Assembly (NCBI RefSeq): GCF_024199795.1
Contig: NZ_JANADK010000001.1
Span: 5,456,001-5,520,000 of the forward strand
Direction: 5' to 3'
From: Bradyrhizobium sp. CCGB01
Lineage (GTDB): Bacteria > Pseudomonadota > Alphaproteobacteria > Rhizobiales > Xanthobacteraceae
DNA length: 64,000 nt
This document shows positions 7,873-15,519 of the stretch, piece after piece. The notes under the pieces are model-generated. The model was not told where the DNA came from, did not search any database, and saw nothing but the letters and a program-made list of their open reading frames with translations. Numbering within the stretch: the first letter of the stretch is position 1; each line of letters begins with the position of its first letter. Both the position numbers and the translations under genes were made by a program.

Positions 7873-9153
7873 TCACTCGTACCGCAGCGCTTCGACGGGA
7901 TCGAGCCGCGCGGCGCGCCACGACGGGTACAGCGTCGCAAGGAACGACAGCGTCAGCGCCATGATGACGACCGCCGTGGTCTCGCCGACGTCGATCTCGG
8001 CGGGCAGTTTCGACAGGAAGTAGAGCTCCGGCGAGAACAGCTCGGTGCTGGTCAGCCACGACAGGAACTGCCGGATGGACTCGATGTTGAGGCAGATCAC
8101 GAGGCCGACGAAGAAGCCGACCAGCGTGCCGACCACGCCGATCGAGGCGCCCGTGATCAGGAAGACCCGCATGATCGAGCCCTGCGAGGCGCCCATCGTG
8201 CGCAGGATCGCGATGTCGCTGCCCTTGTCCTTCACCAGCATGATCAGGCCGGAGACGATGTTGAGCGCGGCGACCAGCACGATCATGGTCAGGATCAGGA
8301 ACATCACGTTGCGCTCGACCTGGAGCGCGTTGAAGAAGGTCGAGTTGCGCTGCCGCCAGTCGACCAGGAACACCGGCCGCCCCGCCGCCTCCGTCACCGC
8401 CTTGCGGAAGGCGTCGATCTTGTCGGGATTGGTGGTGAACACCTCGATCGAGGTGACGTCGTTGCTGCGGTTGAAATAGGCCTGCGCCTCCGCCAGCGGC
8501 ATGAACACGAAGCCGAGATCGTATTCGGACATGCCGATCTCGAACACCGCCACGATCTTGTAAGGCTTGATGCGCGGCGTGGTGCCCATCGGCGTGACCG
8601 CGCCCTTCGGCGCCACCAGCGTCACGCTGTCGCCGGCATGCAGCGAGAGCTGGTCGGCGAGACGCCGGCCGATCGCGACGCCCTGCCCGTCGTCAAAGCC
8701 CTCCAGCGAGCCCTGCTTGATGTTCTTGGCGATCGAGGTGAGGTTGTTGAGGTCGTCGGAGCGGATGCCGCGGACCAGCACGCCCGAGGCGTTCCACGGC
8801 GAGGACGCCAGCGCCTGGCCATCCACGACGGGCGCGGCGAGCCGGATGCCCTGGACCTGGCTGAGACGGTCGGCGACGTCCTTCCAGTCGGTCAGCGGCG
8901 ATTCCAGCGGCTGCACCAGGATGTGGCCGTTGAGGCCCAAAATCTTGTCGAGCAGCTCTTTCCGGAAGCCGTTCATGACGGCCATGACGATGATCAGCGT
9001 CGCCACGCCCAGCATGATGCCGAGAAAGGAGAACCCGGCGATGACCGAGATGAATCCTTCCTTGCGGCGCGCCCGCAGGTAGCGCGCCGACAACATCCAC
9101 TCGAATGGTGCAAAAGGCCGGGTTGGAACGGTTTCGGTCATGGTCTCATCCAT
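7873..9153 (-). CDS. lolC: Lipoprotein-releasing ABC transporter permease LolC/LolE family
   Basis: A 426-residue permease with four membrane segments: one near the N-terminus ([20 protein letters not shown]) and three in the C-terminal third, enclosing a large periplasmic MacB-like domain. The end, [18 protein letters not shown], is the typical LolC/FtsX terminus. Alphaproteobacteria often have one such permease working as a dimer in place of separate LolC and LolE. Start ATG 9153 is chosen; ATG 9141 four codons later is possible. Transcribed with lolD. Confidence 0.94.
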   Translation of the reverse strand: MDETMTETVPTRPFAPFEWMLSARYLRARRKEGFISVIAGFSFLGIMLGVATLIIVMAVMNGFRKELLDKILGLNGHILVQPLESPLTDWKDVADRLSQVQGIRLAAPVVDGQALASSPWNASGVLVRGIRSDDLNNLTSIAKNIKQGSLEGFDDGQGVAIGRRLADQLSLHAGDSVTLVAPKGAVTPMGTTPRIKPYKIVAVFEIGMSEYDLGFVFMPLAEAQAYFNRSNDVTSIEVFTTNPDKIDAFRKAVTEAAGRPVFLVDWRQRNSTFFNALQVERNVMFLILTMIVLVAALNIVSGLIMLVKDKGSDIAILRTMGASQGSIMRVFLITGASIGVVGTLVGFFVGLVICLNIESIRQFLSWLTSTELFSPELYFLSKLPAEIDVGETTAVVIMALTLSFLATLYPSWRAARLDPVEALRYE

Positions 9154-9226
9154 CGCTCGATAATCCCATGATTCGGGGTCAATTGTGGCCGGATTGGCGG
9201 CCGCGATATCGGGCGATGAACAATAT

Positions 9227-10546
9227 TCAGCCGACCAGCCGGGCGACCGCGTCGGCAGGCGACATGGTCTCGCGGGAGCCGTCACTTCGGCGCTTGATCT
9301 CGACCTTGCCGTCGGCCAGCCCCTTCGGCCCGATCATGATCTGCCAGGGGATGCCGATCAGGTCGGCGGCGGCGAACTTGGCGCCGGCGCGCTGGTCGGT
9401 GTCGTCGTAGAGCACGTCGACGCCCTTGGCCGTGAGCTCCGCATAGAGCTTCTCGCAGGCTGCATCGACCGCGGCATCGCCCTGCTTGAGGTTGAGGATC
9501 GAGACGCGGAACGGGGCCACCGCTTCGGGCCATTTGATGCCGGCATCGTCATGGCAGGCCTCGATGATCGCACCGAGAAGGCGCGAGACGCCGACGCCGT
9601 AGGAGCCGCCGTGGATCGGCACGTCGACGCCGTCGGGACCGGCCACGAGGGCCTTCATCGCGTCGGAATATTTCGTGCCGAAATAGAAGATCTGCCCGAC
9701 CTCGATGCCGCGGGTGTTGACCCGCTTGTCCGCGGGCACTTCCTGCTCGAAGCGCGCGGCATCGTGTACGTCTTCAGTCGCCGCGTAGACCGAGGTCCAC
9801 TGCTTGATGATCGGGGTCAGGTCGCCGTCATAGTCGACGTCCTCGCCCGGCACCGGCAGGTCGAGCACGTCGCGATTGATGAACACGCCGGATTCGCCGG
9901 TCTCCGCCAGCACGATGAACTCGTGGCTGAGATCGCCGCCGATCGGGCCGGTCTCGGCGCGCATCGGGATCGCCTTCAGCCCCATCCGCGCGAAGGTGCG
10001 CAAATACGCCACGAACATCTTGTTGTAGGCAACGCGCGCGGCGGCCTCGTTGAGATCGAAGGAATAGGCGTCCTTCATCAGGAACTCGCGGCCGCGCATC
10101 ACGCCGAAACGCGGACGCTGCTCGTCGCGGAATTTCCATTGAATATGATAGAGATTCAGCGGCAGGTTCTTGTAGGACTTGACGTAGGCGCGGAAGATCT
10201 CGGTGATCATTTCCTCGTTGGTCGGCCCGTACAGCAGTTCGCGCTTGTGACGGTCGGCGATACGCAGCATTTCCGGGCCGTAGGCGTCGTAGCGGCCGCT
10301 TTCGCGCCAGAGGTCGGCAAGCTGGAGCGTCGGCATCAGGAGTTCCAGCGCGCCGGAGCGGTCCTGCTCCTCGCGCACGATCTGCTCGATCTTCTTCAGC
10401 ACGCGGAAGCCGAGCGGCAGCCAGGCATAGATGCCGGCCGCCTCCTGCCGGATCATGCCGGCGCGCAGCATCAGCCGATGCGAGACGATCTCCGCCTCTT
10501 TCGGATTTTCCTTCAGGATGGGCAGAAAGAACCGTGACAACCGCAT
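9227..10546 (-). CDS. proS: Prolyl-tRNA synthetase, short type
   Basis: Class II aminoacyl-tRNA synthetase charging tRNA-Pro, cytoplasmic and essential. At 439 residues it is the short alphaproteobacterial form that lacks the INS editing domain between motifs 2 and 3 (E. coli ProRS has about 570 residues). Motif 2 is seen as [20 protein letters not shown], motif 3 as [16 protein letters not shown], and an anticodon-binding domain with [19 protein letters not shown] forms the C-terminus. It lies upstream of lolC on the same strand with a 73-bp gap. Confidence 0.97.
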   Translation of the reverse strand: MRLSRFFLPILKENPKEAEIVSHRLMLRAGMIRQEAAGIYAWLPLGFRVLKKIEQIVREEQDRSGALELLMPTLQLADLWRESGRYDAYGPEMLRIADRHKRELLYGPTNEEMITEIFRAYVKSYKNLPLNLYHIQWKFRDEQRPRFGVMRGREFLMKDAYSFDLNEAAARVAYNKMFVAYLRTFARMGLKAIPMRAETGPIGGDLSHEFIVLAETGESGVFINRDVLDLPVPGEDVDYDGDLTPIIKQWTSVYAATEDVHDAARFEQEVPADKRVNTRGIEVGQIFYFGTKYSDAMKALVAGPDGVDVPIHGGSYGVGVSRLLGAIIEACHDDAGIKWPEAVAPFRVSILNLKQGDAAVDAACEKLYAELTAKGVDVLYDDTDQRAGAKFAAADLIGIPWQIMIGPKGLADGKVEIKRRSDGSRETMSPADAVARLVG

Positions 10547-10698
10547 GGCAATACTCTGGGAATCAGTGATTGCCTGCAGTGAAAGCGGATTGAGAGCGAA
10601 AACACAAGACCGGGAATGAGGAAAAGCCGCTAACGCAGCGGAATTCCTGTCATTTTTCCGTCGACTTCAGGTTCAGCTTGAGCGGCAAGTGGCGCGCT

Positions 10699-12261
10699 TT
10701 AAGGCGGCGCCACTTCCAGCTCGTCCTCCAGCGTCACCTTCTCGAAATCGGTCACCAGCGCCTCGATCCGCACATGCCACCGTCCCGCAAACGGAAGCTC
10801 GACCTTGCGCACATGCCAGTAACCGTCCGGCCCGAGCGAGGCGCCTCGCTCCATCGGCTCGATGCCGCGCTCGGGCAGGCTCAGGGTCAGCGTCACTTCC
10901 TTGGCCACCAGCGGAGTCGCATCGCCGGTCATGAGCTGGAGCACGAAATCGTCGACGCCCGCCTTCCCGGGGGACACCAGAACCTGGAACATCGCCTTGT
11001 CGGAGTGGATGTGAATCGCCAAGGGCGTCTCCGGAACGATGGTCCGCGGCGGCGGCGTGAAGCGCCAGCCGGCCACGACGGCGAAAATGGCGATCGCGAT
11101 AGCGCATTCGAACAGGATCGAGGGCTTGAGCGCGGACGCTGCGTTCTTGTCCCGCGCCAAGCTTGGCGTCAGCCGGAACCGATTGAGCGCGGCAAGCGCC
11201 AGCAGCACAGTCACCAATCCAAGCTTGACCGAGAGGATGAGGCCATAACGCGTCTCGACCAGCGCGGACGGCTTTTCGAGTTGGACGATGGCGAGGCCAA
11301 GACCCGTCAAGGCCAGCACACCGACCGCCAGCGCGGCAATACGGGAAAAGCGGTTCACGACCGGTAGTGTCGCTGCCGTCGGCTTCGACACCAGCGCCAC
11401 GAGCGGCGCCAGGGCTCCGATCCAGAAGGCAACGCCGAGGCCGTGGAGAAAAATCGCAGGCCGCGTCAGGGCCTCGGGCGGTGCGGTGGCGGCGTGCCCT
11501 GTCATGGCGAGCGACAGTCCGACGCCGACGAAGGCCAAGATCGCAAGAGCGCGCGCATACCATGCGCTGTGCAGCGCCATCACCGCGAGCAGCATCGCAG
11601 CGACGGCAACCAGCAGCGCAGGACCGGCACTGGTCGCGAATGCGACCTTCCAGGGAGCGGCCGTCATGAGGGCCGCCATTGGCAATCCCAGAAGGTCGAG
11701 GCCCAGCGCACCAAGCGAGGCAACCGCGCTCGGAAGGCCGATCGCGAGCGCCACGCGCGGCACAGTCATGCCGGCCATCGACCACGCAACCCAGCGCGCA
11801 AAGAACACGCCGCCGACGCCGACAAACAGCCCGAGATAGAGGCCGATCCGAGCCAGCCAGATCAGCGCATTCAATCCGCCGTTCGCATTGGCGGGAGGTT
11901 GCGTTCCCGTCGGCATGCCGATCGAGAAGATCACCGATCCCGCGACCGGATGGCCGTCCTGCGAGATCACGCGATAGCTGACGACCGCAGTGCCTTGCGG
12001 CAGGTCCGCAGGCATCGCGACCGAAATGGTCTCACCGGATGCGCTGACGCGCGCATCGTCCCGCGCCCTGCCCGTGCCGTCGATCAGCCGGATCGCGCCC
12101 GGCGTCACCGCCTCGTTGAAGCGCAGCTCCACCGCCTTCGGCGCCGCCGCAAGCATGCTGCCGCTGGCCGGCTCGACCGAGACGAGCGCCGCGTGCGCCG
12201 AAGCGCCGGTCGCGAAGCCGACCACAAAAAGCAGCGTCGCGAGCGCGGCCAGCAGGCGCAT
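10699..12261 (-). CDS. pcuE: CopC-CopD fusion copper protein with C-terminal FixH-like domain (PcuE/YcnJ-like)
   Basis: A 520-residue copper protein. A signal peptide (about residues 1-22, ending ASA) leaves His at the mature N-terminus (HAALVSVEPASGSML), the usual copper ligand of a CopC domain. A CopD-like multi-helix membrane region covers roughly residues 130-400. The C-terminal 110 residues form a soluble FixH/YtkA-like domain that resembles the separate protein at 12800-13237. The B. japonicum homologue PcuE is the membrane component of the copper-starvation operon pcuABCDE. The start (12261) abuts the stop of the YcnI-like gene. Last gene of the copper operon. Confidence 0.88.
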   Translation of the reverse strand: MRLLAALATLLFVVGFATGASAHAALVSVEPASGSMLAAAPKAVELRFNEAVTPGAIRLIDGTGRARDDARVSASGETISVAMPADLPQGTAVVSYRVISQDGHPVAGSVIFSIGMPTGTQPPANANGGLNALIWLARIGLYLGLFVGVGGVFFARWVAWSMAGMTVPRVALAIGLPSAVASLGALGLDLLGLPMAALMTAAPWKVAFATSAGPALLVAVAAMLLAVMALHSAWYARALAILAFVGVGLSLAMTGHAATAPPEALTRPAIFLHGLGVAFWIGALAPLVALVSKPTAATLPVVNRFSRIAALAVGVLALTGLGLAIVQLEKPSALVETRYGLILSVKLGLVTVLLALAALNRFRLTPSLARDKNAASALKPSILFECAIAIAIFAVVAGWRFTPPPRTIVPETPLAIHIHSDKAMFQVLVSPGKAGVDDFVLQLMTGDATPLVAKEVTLTLSLPERGIEPMERGASLGPDGYWHVRKVELPFAGRWHVRIEALVTDFEKVTLEDELEVAPP

Positions 12262-12803
12262 CAGGGCTTTGGCAGCAGCTTCACGCCCGGCGCCGGCGAG
12301 TTGCCTTCGTGCGAATGCCCTGCCCCCTCCGCCGGAATCTCGATCCAGCGGCTGACGCCGGTCTCGCATTCCTGGACGACCGGGAAATACAGGGTCGTGT
12401 TCGGCTTCAGGCCACCCGTGAGAAAGCTGCTGATGACGAACTCGTCGTAATTGTGATCCGGCAGCTTGCCGCCGGACCAGGCCACCTCCTTGACGCCGGA
12501 GGTGAGCTTGTTGCCGTGGTAATCATACTCATTGGCATATTTGCCTTCGACCACATCGACGCTCCAGCCCGCCTTAGGCATCGGCTTCACCGCGATCACG
12601 CCTTCCGGAATCTGCACGCGGATCTTCACCGTGGGCGAGCCCTTGCAACCGTGCGGCACGGCGAAGACGGCCTTGTAGGAGGAACCGACCGCCGCCTGCT
12701 TGGTCTCGAGCGTGATATGCGCCGCCGCGGGCGATGCGGCGAGTGCGGCCGTCAGGATCAGGCAGGATCGCGTCAACATGTTCGGCCCCTTCGACATCGT
12801 CAT
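12261..12803 (-). CDS. YcnI-like DUF1775 periplasmic copper protein
   Basis: A 180-residue secreted protein of the YcnI/DUF1775 family. The signal peptide ends in PAAA, leaving HITLETKQAAVG, so histidine becomes residue 1 of the mature protein; in Bacillus YcnI that histidine helps bind Cu(II). The family motif VFAVPHGCKGSPT is present, and the C-terminus carries EGAGHSHEGNS. ATG 12803 overlaps the upstream stop (ATGA); later methionines at codons 3 and 9 are possible starts. Its position just before the CopC-CopD gene parallels ycnI-ycnJ. It could correspond to B. japonicum PcuD, which cannot be decided from sequence alone. Confidence 0.88.
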   Translation of the reverse strand: MTMSKGPNMLTRSCLILTAALAASPAAAHITLETKQAAVGSSYKAVFAVPHGCKGSPTVKIRVQIPEGVIAVKPMPKAGWSVDVVEGKYANEYDYHGNKLTSGVKEVAWSGGKLPDHNYDEFVISSFLTGGLKPNTTLYFPVVQECETGVSRWIEIPAEGAGHSHEGNSPAPGVKLLPKP

Positions 12804-13237
12804 TTGATCAGGATCGGCGATTCAATGCTGACATGATCGGCCTCGGAGATCGAAATGCCGAGACCCAGCATCCAGCGGCCGGGCGTCAATTGTGCGACCT
12901 TAACATGCCAGCCGTCCTCGCCGTCGCGCGAAGCCTCGACCGGCGCAAGCTTCCTGCCGGACTGCGTATCCACGAGCGTCACCGATACGGCTTTGGCCGT
13001 GAGCGGCGTCTCGTCCGTCGTTTCGAGCTGGATGGCGATCTCGACCGGGCCGGCGCGCCCCGGCGAGACCGTGACATTGGCCATCGCCTTCTCGGTGTGC
13101 AGGTGGGTGAAGAAGCTGTCGTCGTCCGTCGCCGCCGCAAGCGGTGTGGCGGCAACCGACAGCAACGCAGTCATCGCGAACGCAAGGCTCGCAAAATTTC
13201 GACGCGAGGTCATGGGAGACTTGATCTGTTTCATCAC
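12800..13237 (-). CDS. Exported FixH/YtkA-like protein of the copper operon
   Basis: A 145-residue protein with an N-terminal export signal (SRRNFASLAFAMTALLSVAA, possibly a twin-arginine type) and one immunoglobulin-like domain. The mature part (FFTHLHTEKAMANVTVSPGR to GWHVKVAQLTPGRWMLGLGI) aligns by eye with the C-terminal domain of the CopC-CopD protein at 10699-12261, including the H-x-H and (S/T)PG(K/R)AG motifs. The His pair and a following Met could bind copper. It overlaps both neighbours as ATGA, so it is translated with PcuC and the YcnI-like protein. Function unknown; probably a copper carrier or docking domain. Confidence 0.8.
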   Translation of the reverse strand: MMKQIKSPMTSRRNFASLAFAMTALLSVAATPLAAATDDDSFFTHLHTEKAMANVTVSPGRAGPVEIAIQLETTDETPLTAKAVSVTLVDTQSGRKLAPVEASRDGEDGWHVKVAQLTPGRWMLGLGISISEADHVSIESPILIK

Positions 13238-13755
13238 ATCTTCATTCCCGAATGATCAGGCATTTTCTTCATCATGTGTCCGCCGTCGCCGGGCGCCTGC
13301 GCGCCGACGCCCTGCACGTCGAGGGAGACCGCGACCTTGCCGGCCTTCTCGAACTGAAGCGTCACCGGCACCTTGTCGCCCTGCTTGAACGGGCCCTTCA
13401 GCTCCTGCAGCATCAGGTGATTGCCGCCAGGTGCGAGCTTCACCGTCTTGCCGGGATCGATGATGAGCCCCTTGTCGAGCGGGCGCATCTTCATCACGCC
13501 GTTGTCCATCGCCATCTCGTGTACCTCGGCCTTCCCGGCGATATCGGCGGACACGCTGACCAGCCTGTCGGCCGTCGTCCCCTTGTTCTCGATGGTGAGA
13601 TAACCGCCCGCGACCTTGGCGCCGCCCGGCGTTGCCCGGCTCCACGCCTGCGAGATGACGAGATCGCCGGCCTTGACATCGTCGGCCACCGCTGGCGCTG
13701 CGCAAAGCGCCAGAGCGAACGCCGCGAACATCACATCTTTCAACATCGTCTTCAT
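13234..13755 (-). CDS. pcuC: Periplasmic Cu(I) chaperone PcuC (PCuAC family)
   Basis: A 173-residue PCu(A)C chaperone that delivers Cu(I) to the CuA centre of aa3 oxidase and supports cbb3 oxidase. The start at ATG 13755 is followed by a signal peptide ending AVADD. The ligand pattern is complete: His79 in EVHEMAMDNG, Met90, then His113 and Met115 in PGGNHLMLQEL. These are exactly the residue numbers shown for B. japonicum PcuC. The tail GGHMMKKMPDHSGMKM adds many Met and His residues. The stop overlaps the next gene as ATGA. Pcu genes are induced by copper starvation in B. japonicum. Confidence 0.95.
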   Translation of the reverse strand: MKTMLKDVMFAAFALALCAAPAVADDVKAGDLVISQAWSRATPGGAKVAGGYLTIENKGTTADRLVSVSADIAGKAEVHEMAMDNGVMKMRPLDKGLIIDPGKTVKLAPGGNHLMLQELKGPFKQGDKVPVTLQFEKAGKVAVSLDVQGVGAQAPGDGGHMMKKMPDHSGMKM

Positions 13756-13783
13756 ATCGGTCTTCCCGTTTGCAGATTGAATT

Positions 13784-14281
13784 TTAGTGTGTGGCGAGCT
13801 GTTGGCCCGACCACTTTTCAAGGTCAGCCATTTCGGCCGAACCTTCGATCGTGGTGATGGTCCCATCCCGGGAGATGAGCATGGTCCGGGGAATGTCACC
13901 CTGCCAGGCAGGATCGATCTCGAACCGCAGACGCTCGACAAAGCCGTCGCTGAAGATGAAGTTCTCGGTCGACGATAGTCCCGCCTTGTCGAGCATCGAT
14001 TGCGTCGCGGCCGGCAGGTTCGGCACGAGATCGGCGCTGATCGTGACGACGTCGATCCCGGGATGATCCTTTGCAAACTGCCCGAGCTCCGGCAGCTCGA
14101 CCTTGCACGGCCCGCAGGTCACGCCCCAGAAGTGCACGAGCGTCGGGCGACCGGCGTGGCCCTTAAGCACGCTCTGCCAGGTGCCGCGTTCGAATGGCTT
14201 CAGCGCCGGCCCCGCCTCAAGCACAGATGCCGACGCGATCAGGATGGTCAGGCCCAGAATGCCTGCAAATCGACGTTTCAT
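13784..14281 (-). CDS. TlpA/ResA-like periplasmic thioredoxin
   Basis: A 165-residue exported thioredoxin-fold protein. After a signal peptide (MKRRFAGILGLTILIASASV) it has HFWGVTCGPCKVELPELGQF, the redox-active CGPC motif near residue 56, and a late cis-proline region around IPRTMLISRDGT. TlpA-type proteins reduce the copper sites of Sco and CuA proteins in Bradyrhizobium, so a role in keeping PcuC, Sco or CuA cysteines reduced is likely here. The start overlaps the stop of the BNR gene (ATGA), and PcuC follows after 28 bp. It is not the main TlpA, which is membrane-anchored and longer. Confidence 0.87.
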   Translation of the reverse strand: MKRRFAGILGLTILIASASVLEAGPALKPFERGTWQSVLKGHAGRPTLVHFWGVTCGPCKVELPELGQFAKDHPGIDVVTISADLVPNLPAATQSMLDKAGLSSTENFIFSDGFVERLRFEIDPAWQGDIPRTMLISRDGTITTIEGSAEMADLEKWSGQQLATH

Positions 14282-15519
14282 GGCTGGTCCTCGATTACCG
14301 TGAGCCGATAGCCATCCGCTTTCGTCATCCATGACAGATAGGTCTGTCGGCCGTTGGAGACCAGCAACGGGTGGTCGGAGGTGTCGGTCGTGCTCGATAT
14401 CGTCTTCGGCGGCGACCAGGTCTCGCCGTCGTCGCGGGAGATCGTCATCTGGACCGAGGTCTTCTCGCCGTCGAACTCCTTCCAGACCATCACAGTTCCG
14501 GAAAGGCCTGCAAGCACGTAAGGACGCGTCGGGTTGCGCCCCGGCGCTCCAAGCGGCATGGGCGCGGAGAACGTGCGGCCTTCGTCGCGCGAATGGGCAT
14601 AGAACAATCCCTTCCGCGCCTTCCCGTTCGTATACCAGGCGACGTGATAGGTCCCGTTCGGCGCAACGGTGAGGCTCGGCCCGTGATGCGGGCAGGCATT
14701 GATCTGCCAGTCGTCATTGCTGACCCGATGGAGCTCGCCGGGCGTCGCGACGTCGGTAAACGTCATCACCGCATGATCGCGCACACCGCCGTCAAAAATG
14801 TTCCTGAAGATCACGGCCGGCCGCCCGGGTGCCGCGAAGGTCAACCCCAGCCGGCAGCATTCGCAGGTATTGTCGCGCGCGAGACCGGCCTCGGCGTAGG
14901 TGGCACCGCCATCGCGTGACGAGGCAAAGAATAGCCCTGCCCCTTCGTACTTCCGCCCCGCCTCCTTCGCGGGGACGCGATTGCGCTTGTCCAGCCAGGC
15001 CGCGAAGACCGTTCCGTCCTGATCGAGCGCCAGCGCCTCGAAACGCTGGCTCTCGTTGTTTGCGGTCATCGGTTTCAGCTCCGCAAAACTCTTTCCGCCG
15101 TCGTCGGATCGCGTGTACAGCACCTGGCCGTTGAAGGCCTCGTCCCTGAAGATCGAGAATGCGAGCGCGATGTCTCCTTTGCGATCGACCACGATCTTCG
15201 GCCGGGCATCCGGCCCCCAATCAAGGTTCAGCCGCTTCGTCGTAACCTGGGTGGGGGCCGAGAAACTACGCCCTGCATCTGGCGAACTCGCAACGGAGAC
15301 CTGCCCTCCCGCCATCCAGACCAGCCACAGCGTTCCGTCCGGGCCGAATGCGGGCGTCACCTTGGTCGCGCAGCGCAGCTTCGGCTCGTCACAGGCCGCC
15401 TCCGACGCATGCTGACCGTGCATCTGCGCAAGCGCCGCACCTTGCAAGAACGCAAGAGCGACGATCCCGAGCAAGCCGCTTCGGACCATAGCCCTGTTCC
15501 CTTCGCGAGCCCGGATCAT
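14278..15519 (-). CDS. Exported BNR-repeat (sialidase-like) beta-propeller protein of the copper operon
   Basis: A 413-residue exported protein with at least five BNR/Asp-box motifs spread along it: SPDAGRSFS, SDDGGKSF, SRDGGATY, SRDEGRTFS and SRDDGETWS. These mark a beta-propeller fold. General annotation would call it an exo-alpha-sialidase, but there is no sialic-acid context. Cysteines and histidines cluster at CDEPKLRC near the N-terminus, at TCECCRLGL and at NACPHHGPSL, plausible metal sites. It is translationally coupled to the TonB receptor (ATGA, 15516-15519) and to the TlpA gene. A periplasmic copper-binding partner of the receptor is the best inference. The start could be ATG 15489. 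Confidence 0.82.
   Translation of the reverse strand: MIRAREGNRAMVRSGLLGIVALAFLQGAALAQMHGQHASEAACDEPKLRCATKVTPAFGPDGTLWLVWMAGGQVSVASSPDAGRSFSAPTQVTTKRLNLDWGPDARPKIVVDRKGDIALAFSIFRDEAFNGQVLYTRSDDGGKSFAELKPMTANNESQRFEALALDQDGTVFAAWLDKRNRVPAKEAGRKYEGAGLFFASSRDGGATYAEAGLARDNTCECCRLGLTFAAPGRPAVIFRNIFDGGVRDHAVMTFTDVATPGELHRVSNDDWQINACPHHGPSLTVAPNGTYHVAWYTNGKARKGLFYAHSRDEGRTFSAPMPLGAPGRNPTRPYVLAGLSGTVMVWKEFDGEKTSVQMTISRDDGETWSPPKTISSTTDTSDHPLLVSNGRQTYLSWMTKADGYRLTVIEDQP

Noticed and set aside
9185..10537. Long plus-strand open frame opposite proS
   Set aside because: It is the mirror of a clear ProRS gene in high-GC DNA; the product is rich in Arg, Asp and Gly without any domain.
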